From Candidatus Dormiibacterota bacterium (lineage in GTDB: Bacteria > Chloroflexota > Dormibacteria > Aeolococcales > Aeolococcaceae), in the NCBI GenBank assembly GCA_003170875.1, contig PMYJ01000130.1, positions 11,604 through 18,346 of the forward strand: a stretch of 6,743 nucleotides of DNA. The letters are read 5' to 3'. Under the pieces are notes generated by a model that was not told where the DNA came from, did no database searches, and saw nothing but the letters and a program-made list of their open reading frames with translations. The translations under genes were made by a program, and so were the position numbers. Shown piece after piece: positions 1 through 5,425 of this stretch; position 1 is the first letter of the stretch; each line of letters opens with the position of its first letter.

Positions 1-234
1 GACCACCAGGTCCTCATCCCGCTCCAGGTAGCCCCACGACCGGTACCGGCCGCGCTCGACGAACCAGGAGATGACCGCGAGGGTCAGGCTCGCGCCGATC
101 CCGAGCAGGCCACCCGGTCCGCCCCAGAGGAGTGCGCCCGACACCCCGAGGATGGCCAGCAGCAGCAGGCTCGTCAGTCCGAGCACCGTCTGGCGGGCCA
201 GCCACATCCGTGGCGAGGGGCGCCGGTACTGCAT
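1..234 (-). CDS. Partial membrane protein, bacterial PH-domain (bPH2/DUF304, YdbS/YdbT-like) family, N-terminal 78 residues
   Basis: The minus strand reads ATG at 234-232 and stays open to the window edge, giving 78 residues. A basic start (MQYRRPSPRM) is followed by two hydrophobic helices, about residues 17-37 and 41-59, joined by a short Gly/Pro turn. Just after the second helix comes RGRYRSWGYLERDEDLVV. In the bPH2/DUF304 family (YdbS, YdbT), two membrane helices precede a cytoplasmic PH-like domain whose first strands have this kind of R-x-x-Y-x-x-W-G-Y...D-D/E-L-V pattern. The PH-like domain itself lies outside the window. The exact role of the family is not firmly known. No strong Shine-Dalgarno site precedes the ATG, and no alternative in-frame ATG or GTG was seen close upstream. 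The start codon lies in one arm of a short inverted repeat. The gene follows the 106-aa gene by 57 bases on the same strand, so the two are probably one operon. The family call rests on a short stretch and is moderate. Confidence 0.72.
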   Translation of the reverse strand, partial: MQYRRPSPRMWLARQTVLGLTSLLLLAILGVSGALLWGGPGGLLGIGASLTLAVISWFVERGRYRSWGYLERDEDLVV

Positions 235-246
235 CGAGCCCGATGC
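231..246 (-). repeat. Short inverted repeat over the start codon of the PH-domain gene
   Basis: GCATCG-N4-CGATGC is a perfect 6-bp inverted repeat with a 4-base loop. On the minus-strand transcript, the AUG of the membrane-protein gene (234-232) lies in the 3' arm. A GC-rich hairpin here could limit initiation or tie translation to ribosomes coming from the upstream gene. A 6-bp repeat can also arise by chance in GC-rich DNA. Confidence 0.4.
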
Positions 247-291
247 TACGCGCCGGGCACATCCATCGAGCCGGCCGGCGGCGAACCGTGC

Positions 292-612
292 CTAGCGGTC
301 GCGCCGTTTCGGCGCTCGCCGGCGCGGCTGCTTGACCTCGCCGCCTAGGCTGGCCACGGATACCTCGATGGCATCGGCGATGGCCCGCGACGTCCGGAGC
401 GCCTGGTCGCGCACCTCCTGATCCCGCAGCGCCTGAGCCGTGGCCTCGAGGGCGATCCTCGCCTGGCGGCTCATCGCCTCCAGGGCGGTCTCGACGGGTG
501 GCCTGGTCGTGTCGGCGCCCTGCTGCGATCGGTAGTGCTCTCGGACCCGGGAGCCGAGCTCGGCCGCATGCCGGCCCACCTCATGCCACGCCTCGTCTCT
601 GTCTCGCGGCAT
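292..612 (-). CDS. Small helical protein of unknown function, 106 aa
   Basis: I do not recognise a named family. The reading frame runs from ATG (612-610) to TAG (294-292). It is preceded by a strong Shine-Dalgarno site, AGGAGG at 625-620, with a 7-base spacer, which makes this a real gene with a well-supported start. The protein has no cysteine, membrane segment or signal peptide. It looks almost wholly alpha-helical: a charged N-terminal stretch (about residues 5-30), then two long Ala/Arg/Glu-rich amphipathic stretches (about 38-63 and 65-90). It ends in a strongly basic tail (about 94-106, with the run PRRRAPKRRDR). The tail could bind nucleic acid or acidic lipid; that is inference from charge only. 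It is probably the first gene of a short operon with the downstream membrane protein, and it is divergent from accC across a gap with an inverted repeat. A coiled-coil or accessory protein is possible, but no function can be assigned. Confidence 0.78.
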   Translation of the reverse strand: MPRDRDEAWHEVGRHAAELGSRVREHYRSQQGADTTRPPVETALEAMSRQARIALEATAQALRDQEVRDQALRTSRAIADAIEVSVASLGGEVKQPRRRAPKRRDR

Positions 613-619
613 CGTGCGG

Positions 620-625
620 CCTCCT
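620..625 (-). promoter_or_regulatory. Shine-Dalgarno site for the 106-aa gene
   Basis: AGGAGG on the minus strand, 7 bases ahead of the ATG at 612. It is the strongest ribosome-binding site in the window and fixes this start over the overlapping frame that begins further upstream. Confidence 0.85.
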
Positions 626-643
626 GCTCAATCTGCGGTTCAT

Positions 644-670
644 CCTCATGATCGCACCCGGGTCATGAGG
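644..670. promoter_or_regulatory. Perfect 8-bp inverted repeat between divergent genes, candidate operator
   Basis: CCTCATGA (644-651) and TCATGAGG (663-670) form a perfect inverted repeat with an 11-base spacer, so the arm centres are 19 bp apart (just under two helical turns). Each arm also contains the self-complementary hexamer TCATGA. The site lies 32 bases upstream of the 106-aa gene's start and 73 bases upstream of the accC start, where a regulator of either or both divergent genes would bind. No T-run follows, so it does not look like an intrinsic terminator. The binding protein is unknown. Confidence 0.5.
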
Positions 671-731
671 CGCCCCGGGACTCCGAGTGGCTCCCACCCG
701 CGCGGCAGCCCGGCCCCACCGTTCCGGATGG

Positions 732-743
732 CACCATGGAGCC
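732..743 (+). promoter_or_regulatory. Possible -10-like element for a leaderless accC transcript
   Basis: CACCAT (732-737) lies 6 bases before the GTG start at 744. The only purine-rich motif, GGAG at 738-741, is 2 bases from the GTG, too close to act as a normal Shine-Dalgarno site. In actinobacteria, leaderless mRNAs often have a -10 box at about this distance from the start codon. CACCAT is a weak match and no -35 element was seen, so this is tentative. Confidence 0.25.
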
Positions 744-2189
744 GTGTTCGCCAAGGTGCTCGTCGCCAACCGGGGTGAGATCGCCCTCCGGGTGATCCGT
801 GCCTGTCGCGACCTCGGCATCGCCTCTGTGGCGGTGCACAGCGAAGCCGACCGCGGCGCTCCCTTCACCATCCTCGCCGACGAGGCGGTGGAGATCGGTC
901 CCGCCGCTCCGTCCCAGTCCTATCTCGACATCGAGCGGATCGTGGCGGCAGCCACCTTCACGGGAGCTGAGGCGATTCATCCCGGCTACGGCTTCCTCAG
1001 CGAGAACCAGGCGTTCGCCCGGGCCTGCGCCGCCGCCGGCATCGTCTTCATCGGCCCCCCCCCGGAGGCGATGGCGGCGATGGGCGAGAAGGTGCCGGCC
1101 CGGGAGCGGATGCTGGCCTCGGGAGTGCCGGTCGTCCCGGGCAGCGGGGCGATCAGCGATCCTCAGGAGGCACAGACGGTGGCCGCACAGATCGGCTACC
1201 CGGTCCTCATCAAGGCCTCCGCCGGAGGTGGCGGGATCGGGATGCGGGTGGCCCGCGATGCCGCCGAGCTCCGGAGCGGTCTGGAGGCGGCCCGCTCCAC
1301 CGCGGAACGCGCCTTCGGCAACGCCACCGTCTTCCTCGAGCGCTACGTCGAGGAGCCCCGCCACATCGAGGTCCAGGTGCTCGCCGACTCTCACGGCCAT
1401 GTCATCCACCTCGGGGAGCGCGAGTGCACGATCCAGCGCCGCCACCAGAAGATCCTCGAGGAGTCGCCCTCGGTCGTCATCGACCCCGCGACCCGGGCTC
1501 GCATGGGCGAGGTCGCCGTCACCGCCGCGCGCGCTGTGGGCTACGTGAACGCCGGTACCGTGGAGCTCATCTACTCACAGGGTGAGTTCTTCTTCCTGGA
1601 GATGAACACGCGGTTGCAGGTTGAGCATCCCGTCACAGAGGCCGTGTACTCCGTGGACCTTGTCGCCGAGCAGCTGCGGATCGCGGCCGGCGAGCACCTC
1701 CAGCTACGCCAGGAGGAGCTGGTACCCCGGGGTCACGCCATCGAATGCCGGATCAATGCCGAGGACTACGCCAACGGCTTCATGCCCTCGCCGGGCCGGG
1801 TCACCGGCTACCACGAGCCCTCCGGACCCGGAGTCCGGGTCGACGCCGCGCTCGCCGGACCGGGGATGGTCTCGCCCAGCTACGACCCCATGATCGCCAA
1901 GCTGATCGTCTGGGGACCGACCCGGGAGCTCGCCATCGGCAGGATGCGCCGTGCCCTGATCGAGTACGCGATCACGGGCATCAAGACCAACATCCCCTTC
2001 CACCTCGCCATCCTCGACTCCCCCGACTTCCGTGCGGGCGAGTACACCACCCACTTCATCGAGGACCACCCCGAGCTGGTGCCCGCGGCCCAGGCGTGGG
2101 AGGAGCGGAGGAAGCGGTACGACCGCCTGCTCCGCGACCCTGCGCATGTGGCGGCCATCGCGGCCGCTCTGGTGGTGTCCGGGAGCTAG
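744..2189 (+). CDS. accC: Biotin carboxylase subunit (acetyl-CoA/acyl-CoA or pyruvate carboxylase type)
   Basis: Biotin carboxylase uses ATP and bicarbonate to carboxylate biotin on a carrier protein; a carboxyltransferase then passes the group to acetyl-CoA, another acyl-CoA or pyruvate. The 481-aa product shows the family in order: N-terminal domain VANRGEIALRVIRA (7-20), HPGYGFLSEN (79-88), ATP-grasp domain with the Gly-rich loop ASAGGGGIGM (158-167 region), the active-site stretch QRRHQK (231-236), EMNTRLQVEHPVTE (286-299), and ECRINAED (334-341). Residues matching E. coli AccC K116, K159, K238, E276, E288, N290, R292 and R338 are all present (K116, K158, K236, E274, E286, N288, R290, R336). 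E. coli AccC is 449 aa; this one has about 35 extra residues, a charged and then Ala-rich tail after FIEDHPELVP, as in some stand-alone acyl-CoA or pyruvate carboxylase A subunits. There is no biotinyl domain. GTG 744 is chosen because VFAKVLVANRG matches the usual start; an upstream GTG at 687 would add 19 unlikely residues. No carrier or carboxyltransferase gene is adjacent, so the acyl substrate cannot be named. Confidence 0.96.
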   Translation: MFAKVLVANRGEIALRVIRACRDLGIASVAVHSEADRGAPFTILADEAVEIGPAAPSQSYLDIERIVAAATFTGAEAIHPGYGFLSENQAFARACAAAGIVFIGPPPEAMAAMGEKVPARERMLASGVPVVPGSGAISDPQEAQTVAAQIGYPVLIKASAGGGGIGMRVARDAAELRSGLEAARSTAERAFGNATVFLERYVEEPRHIEVQVLADSHGHVIHLGERECTIQRRHQKILEESPSVVIDPATRARMGEVAVTAARAVGYVNAGTVELIYSQGEFFFLEMNTRLQVEHPVTEAVYSVDLVAEQLRIAAGEHLQLRQEELVPRGHAIECRINAEDYANGFMPSPGRVTGYHEPSGPGVRVDAALAGPGMVSPSYDPMIAKLIVWGPTRELAIGRMRRALIEYAITGIKTNIPFHLAILDSPDFRAGEYTTHFIEDHPELVPAAQAWEERRKRYDRLLRDPAHVAAIAAALVVSGS

Positions 2190-4708
2190 CCGCCGACGGG
2201 GTAGGTGGCGTTTGCTGCCGGGTGACCGCCGTCGACGTCGGCGATCGAAGTGCCGACGACGACCTCGATGCCGGCGGGGAGTGAGCCGGACACGATCAGG
2301 GTCGCCTCACGGGTGTCGGGGTTGTATGTCGGCGGGCTCACCAGGGCGAGCGCCTGTCCGTCGGCCGTCACCAGCCAGAGCGAGGCAGCGCCGACGCTCG
2401 AGGCATCGAGGTCGGAGTCGAAGGTGACGGTCACGACACTCTCCGGGTTGACCGAGCCCGCCACCGGCGGCGTCGCGCTGACGCTGAGGACATGGGGCCC
2501 GCGGTCCTGGGTGTGGAGGGGAGGCACCACGAGACCTGTCACCAGCCACCCGCCGTCGTTCTCCGCGAGCACGATGGTCTCGTCGGTGATCTGACCGGGA
2601 GAGGTGGAGGTCGGATCCACGATGAGCCGTGCCGAGGCGGTGAGGGTGGGCCCGCTCGTCGCGGTCGCCGCCGTGCAGCTGGAGCTGATGACGTAACCCC
2701 GGTCGACCGATGAGGGCGTCAGCGTGACGGCCGGTGGGGCTCCGGCAGCGCTCAGGGTGAGCATGTCGGCCTGGTCGTGGGCGATCTGATCGCCCACGAA
2801 CTGGGTCAGCACCTGCGCCGCGTCCTCGCAGAGGGAGGGCCCGGGCGACGTCGAGGCGGTCTGGACTTGGGCGACGTCGAGACTCCCGGCCGCCACGAAT
2901 GCGAGCTGGGTTCCGTCAGTCGAGAAGGCCAGCGACCTGGCCTCGTCCGCGGTGGTGCCCAGCACGGTTCCGCTCGCCGTCTCGACCTCGATCCCGCCGG
3001 GGTCGAGAGCGTAGGCGACGGTGGCCCCGTGGGCGTCCAGCGCCAGCTCCTCGATCCCCTCGGTGGGGGCGCCGGGGACGGGTGTGATGGTGGTCGGGTC
3101 ACTCTCGGGCGCCTCCAGGACGGTGGAGGTGCCCCCGCTCACGTCCACCCACGCCATCTCATCCCCGGCGCCGCTGAAGGTCACCACCCCACTGACGCTG
3201 CCGGGGAGCTGGCTCGGGTTCAGCATCTGGCCGCCATCGGTCGGGAGCGTGACCAGCCATCCGTCCTGCGCGGTCGGCAGGTACGTGGCGGTCGGCGTCG
3301 CGGCCGGAGACGAGGCGGTCGGGGACGAAGCCCCCGAGGGAGACGTGGAGGGCGCGAGTGAGGGGGAGGAGGTCGCCGAGGCGGAAGGGGATGCGGTCGC
3401 CCCCGGCCCCGCCTGGCCGGCGACATCAGCGGCGGGGAGGAAGGCGGCCTGTCCGTCGGCCGCGAGCACCACGCCCGAGGCCGAACCTCCGGCTGGGAAG
3501 GCGTAGAGCTGAGACCACTTGTCCTCCAGGTCAACGGCGTAGACCCCGCCGGGGGTCACGAAGACGATCCGGGCGTTGCCATCCCAGGCAAGGGCCGTCA
3601 CCAGAGCACCGGCTGCCGGCCCCGACGGCCAGACGCGGTTCGCCGCGCTCCCGTCGGGATTCTCGACCACGATCGCGCTGGTGCCGTCCGGCTGGGAGAC
3701 AGCCAGGGCGACGTTGTAGCCGTCGGGGGATACCGCCACCGCCGTGGCCGGCGAGTCGCTGAGCGGCACTGGGGCCTGGTCGGCGGGGAAGTAGACGGCT
3801 CCCTCGACCGGTGCGGGGGTCGCGGTGATCGGCGCAGCGTTCGATGGCGACGCGGTGGCGGTGAGGGCCGATGCACCGGGAGACCCGACCGGCGAGGAGC
3901 GGGGGGTGGCCGTGGCCGAGGGCGCGAGGGAGGCGGTGCCCGAAGGGCTGGGCACCGGCTGCCCGGCGGTGGAGTCGGTCACTCCGGGAGCGTCACTCGG
4001 GCCCCAGAAGGCCAGCCCGCCGCCGGATGCTGGCCCCACTGCCGCGGGCTCGAGCGCCGGCACCGGTGAGGACGTCGGGCCGGGCGTGGCCACCGGCTGG
4101 GTGCCGAACTCGATGGTCACGTTGGAGGTGAGGGTCTGGCCGCCCGTGTCCTGGATCGCCGTCTTGGGGATCGTGACCTGGTAGTCGGTGTTGGCGGCGA
4201 GGGGGTGGGTGGGCGTGAGCACCAGGGTCTCGGCGCTCGACCACGCGATCGTCACCTGGGTGGCCGGCTGGATCTTGAGAGCGGCCACCACCGCAGCCTC
4301 GCTCTGCTGGCTCAGCGGCTCGTTGAAGCTGAGGGTGATGGCCTGGTGGGGGTCGACCGCCCGCTGCCGGCTCACGTTGGAGGCGACGACCGCCAGCCCG
4401 CTGGGTCGCGGAGTACCACTCGTGAGCGCCACCACCACCGCCGCCGCCACGGCCAGGGCCGCTGCCGCGCCGAAGCTGCCCCACACGGCCAGCCGGCCGG
4501 GAGCCCTCCTGGTCCGGAAGGTGTGCCGAGGGGCCAGCACCGTGCGCGCCTCATCCATCAGGCGGGCACGGAGGATGGGCGGGAATCTCGGGTCGAGGAC
4601 GGGCTCGGGCCGCCTCTCGCGGACCACCTGGGCGAGCTGGAGAAGGTCGGGGTCCTCCCCGAACAGCTCGGAGAGCTCGGGGTCGAAGCGGTCGCGACGC
4701 TCGGTCAC
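2186..4708 (-). CDS. Putative anti-sigma factor / membrane sensor with Ig-like and beta-propeller extracytoplasmic domains, 840 aa
   Basis: Its GTG start (4708-4706) overlaps the sigma-factor stop (GTGA), and GGAGAG sits 5 bases upstream, so the two are translationally coupled. Predicted layout: cytosolic residues 1-72, acidic-helical then basic; one membrane helix at about 73-96, N-terminus in; a Big_5-type Ig-like domain (about 104-203, with ITLSFNEPLS and LAANTDYQVTI); a Ser/Thr/Pro/Ala linker (205-302); WD40/PD40-like propeller repeats (about 316-428, e.g. VAVSPDG); a second linker (432-478); more propeller repeats (481-613, e.g. LAFSTDGTQLAFVA); a domain at about 616-730 with the only two cysteines, C627 and C678; and a second Ig-like domain (735-836, with VVTVTFDSDLD). 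Small membrane proteins next to ECF sigma factors usually bind and hold the sigma factor inactive until a signal arrives; I infer that role from position and topology. The cytosolic part has no cysteine, so it lacks the zinc anti-sigma HxxxCxxC motif, and direct sigma binding is unproven. The ligand is unknown; cell-wall or envelope sensing is plausible. Confidence 0.8.
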   Translation of the reverse strand: MTERRDRFDPELSELFGEDPDLLQLAQVVRERRPEPVLDPRFPPILRARLMDEARTVLAPRHTFRTRRAPGRLAVWGSFGAAAALAVAAAVVVALTSGTPRPSGLAVVASNVSRQRAVDPHQAITLSFNEPLSQQSEAAVVAALKIQPATQVTIAWSSAETLVLTPTHPLAANTDYQVTIPKTAIQDTGGQTLTSNVTIEFGTQPVATPGPTSSPVPALEPAAVGPASGGGLAFWGPSDAPGVTDSTAGQPVPSPSGTASLAPSATATPRSSPVGSPGASALTATASPSNAAPITATPAPVEGAVYFPADQAPVPLSDSPATAVAVSPDGYNVALAVSQPDGTSAIVVENPDGSAANRVWPSGPAAGALVTALAWDGNARIVFVTPGGVYAVDLEDKWSQLYAFPAGGSASGVVLAADGQAAFLPAADVAGQAGPGATASPSASATSSPSLAPSTSPSGASSPTASSPAATPTATYLPTAQDGWLVTLPTDGGQMLNPSQLPGSVSGVVTFSGAGDEMAWVDVSGGTSTVLEAPESDPTTITPVPGAPTEGIEELALDAHGATVAYALDPGGIEVETASGTVLGTTADEARSLAFSTDGTQLAFVAAGSLDVAQVQTASTSPGPSLCEDAAQVLTQFVGDQIAHDQADMLTLSAAGAPPAVTLTPSSVDRGYVISSSCTAATATSGPTLTASARLIVDPTSTSPGQITDETIVLAENDGGWLVTGLVVPPLHTQDRGPHVLSVSATPPVAGSVNPESVVTVTFDSDLDASSVGAASLWLVTADGQALALVSPPTYNPDTREATLIVSGSLPAGIEVVVGTSIADVDGGHPAANATYPVGG
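2236..2258. repeat. Inverted repeat near the convergent gene ends, possible hairpin
   Basis: CGTCGGC (2236-2242) and GCCGACG (2252-2258) pair perfectly over 7 bp with a 9-base loop, 46 bases past the accC stop and inside the 3' end of the opposing gene. It could act as an intrinsic or factor-dependent stop for accC readthrough, but there is no T-run, and GC-rich coding DNA makes such repeats often. Confidence 0.25.
3275..3415 (-). other. Ser/Thr/Pro/Ala low-complexity linker inside the propeller region (residues 432-478)
   Basis: About 47 residues composed almost only of Ser, Ala, Thr, Pro and Gly, between two stretches of propeller-like repeats. Such segments in secreted high-GC bacterial proteins are flexible and often O-glycosylated. 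The unusual point is its position inside, rather than before, the propeller. Confidence 0.7.
3803..4096 (-). other. Ser/Thr/Pro/Ala low-complexity linker between Ig-like domain and propeller (residues 205-302)
   Basis: About 98 residues rich in Ser, Thr, Pro and Ala. Near residues 231-240 it is broken by a short hydrophobic/aromatic island (GLAFWGPSDA). It probably spans the cell wall and holds the propeller away from the membrane. Confidence 0.75.
4421..4492 (-). other. Predicted single transmembrane helix of the putative anti-sigma factor (residues 73-96)
   Basis: An uninterrupted hydrophobic run (W, G, F, then mostly Ala/Val/Leu) directly follows an Arg-rich stretch (residues 63-72, five Arg). 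By the positive-inside rule this puts the N-terminus in the cytosol and the 740-odd remaining residues outside. Confidence 0.85.
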
Positions 4709-5268
4709 AGCGTCTCTCCGGCGACGGCGGAGATGCCCAGCCGTTGCCGCACCCCGATCATGCCGCGGTGAACCAGCAGTTTGACGGCGCCCTCGCTCTT
4801 GCCCATGATCTCGCCGATCTGGGCCAGCTTGAGGTCCTCTCCCAACTTCAGAGTCATGGCGGTGCGTTGCTGCTCCGGGAGACCGTCGATCGCCGCCCAG
4901 ACTCGGGCGGCCTCAGCCGACTCGACCACCCTCTCCGCCACCGGACGGGTCGGGTCGACGATCTCGACGGCCGCGTCGAGACTCGCCTGCGGCCGCCGCT
5001 GGCGGAAGTGGTCGGCGATGGCATTGGCGCTGATCTGGTACAGCCAGGAGCTGAACGGGTGCCCCGAGGGCCGGTAGCGCGGCATGGCCCGGAGTGCCTT
5101 CATGAAGACCTCCTGGGTGACCTCCTCAGCGGCGTCCTGATCTCGTGTTCGGCTGTACGCGAACCGGTAAATCTGACCGAAGTAGTGGTCGTACAACTCC
5201 CCGAAAGCGTCGGCGTCCGTCTTGGCACGCTCGACCAGCTGATCCTCATAGGCCCGGGGTAGGGTCAT
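4705..5268 (-). CDS. ECF-type RNA polymerase sigma factor (sigma-70 family), 187 aa
   Basis: ECF sigma factors redirect RNA polymerase to stress or envelope promoters and carry only regions 2 and 4. Region 2 spans about residues 19-90: DAFGELYDHYFGQIYRFAYS (20-39), DAAEEVTQEVFMKALRAM (45-62, the core-binding and -10 helices) and FSSWLYQISANAIADHFRQ (72-90). Region 4 spans about 122-178: IDGLPEQQRTAMTLKLGEDL then the helix-turn-helix LAQIGEIMGKSEGAVKLLVHRG. A linker rich in Val, Asp and Glu joins them, and there is no extra C-terminal domain. ATG 5268 is chosen because GAGAGG lies 4 bases upstream. A GTG at 5298 would add 10 residues but falls at the likely transcription start of the candidate promoter. 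The stop overlaps the start of the downstream membrane protein, the usual layout for a sigma/anti-sigma pair. I cannot assign a numbered ECF group from sequence alone. Confidence 0.95.
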   Translation of the reverse strand: MTLPRAYEDQLVERAKTDADAFGELYDHYFGQIYRFAYSRTRDQDAAEEVTQEVFMKALRAMPRYRPSGHPFSSWLYQISANAIADHFRQRRPQASLDAAVEIVDPTRPVAERVVESAEAARVWAAIDGLPEQQRTAMTLKLGEDLKLAQIGEIMGKSEGAVKLLVHRGMIGVRQRLGISAVAGETL

Positions 5269-5272
5269 CGCA

Positions 5273-5278
5273 CCTCTC
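5273..5278 (-). promoter_or_regulatory. Shine-Dalgarno site deciding the sigma-factor start
   Basis: GAGAGG on the minus strand, 4 bases before the ATG at 5268. The spacing is slightly short but acceptable. No comparable motif precedes the alternative GTG at 5298. Confidence 0.6.
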
Positions 5279-5304
5279 TCATCCCCAGGCGTGTGCACCT
5301 GGTG

Positions 5305-5330
5305 AACGGGTCGGCGGGTGGGGAGGTTAC
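5305..5330 (-). promoter_or_regulatory. Candidate ECF-type promoter of the sigma/anti-sigma operon
   Basis: The minus strand has GTAAC (5330-5326), a 17-base spacer, then CGTT (5308-5305). Many ECF sigma factors use a -35 near GGAAC and a -10 near CGTT/CGTC with 16-17 bases between, and commonly transcribe their own gene. Transcription would begin near 5299, leaving a leader of about 30 bases with the Shine-Dalgarno site before ATG 5268. The -35 differs from the common form at one base. The match was found by eye and is not proof of use. Confidence 0.45.
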
Positions 5331-5393
5331 GGGGCTGCTCATGTCAAGGCGGCGGCCTGCGGACACGCGCGGTCGGCGACCACCCCGAGCGTG

Positions 5394-5425
5394 CTGGCTG
5401 ATCAGGACGGATCGGCGCCGGCCAG
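5394..5425. repeat. Imperfect inverted repeat in the sigma/purB intergenic region
   Basis: GCTGATC (5397-5403) can pair with GATCGGC (5410-5416) around a 6-base loop, with one T:G position. Alternatively, CTGG (5394-5397) pairs with CCAG (5422-5425) outside a 6-bp inner stem (5398-5403 with 5410-5415). It lies between the divergent promoters and could be a protein site or an RNA hairpin. No function is evident. Confidence 0.25.

Noticed and set aside
581..871. A minus-strand open frame overlapping the 106-aa gene start and accC
   Set aside because: The strong Shine-Dalgarno site serves the ATG at 612 in another frame, and this translation has no features of a real protein.
663..1445. A 260-codon open frame on the minus strand opposite accC
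   Set aside because: Low-complexity Gly/Arg/His-rich translation, no motif and no supporting ribosome-binding site. The + strand encodes clear biotin carboxylase.
2777..4784. Several open frames of about 120-200 codons on the + strand opposite the membrane-sensor and sigma genes
   Set aside because: Arg/Gly/Ala-rich shadows of GC-rich codons. The minus-strand frames give coherent domains and are translationally coupled.
5285..5302. CCAGG-N8-CCTGG imperfect repeat in the sigma-factor leader
   Set aside because: Five-base arms only, expected often by chance in GC-rich DNA. It overlaps the predicted transcript start but nothing else supports it.
5342..5347. TTGACA on the minus strand upstream of the sigma gene
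   Set aside because: It is a perfect -35 hexamer, but there is no -10-like sequence 16-18 bases downstream (the hexamer there is TCCCCA). The ECF-type pair closer to the gene fits better.
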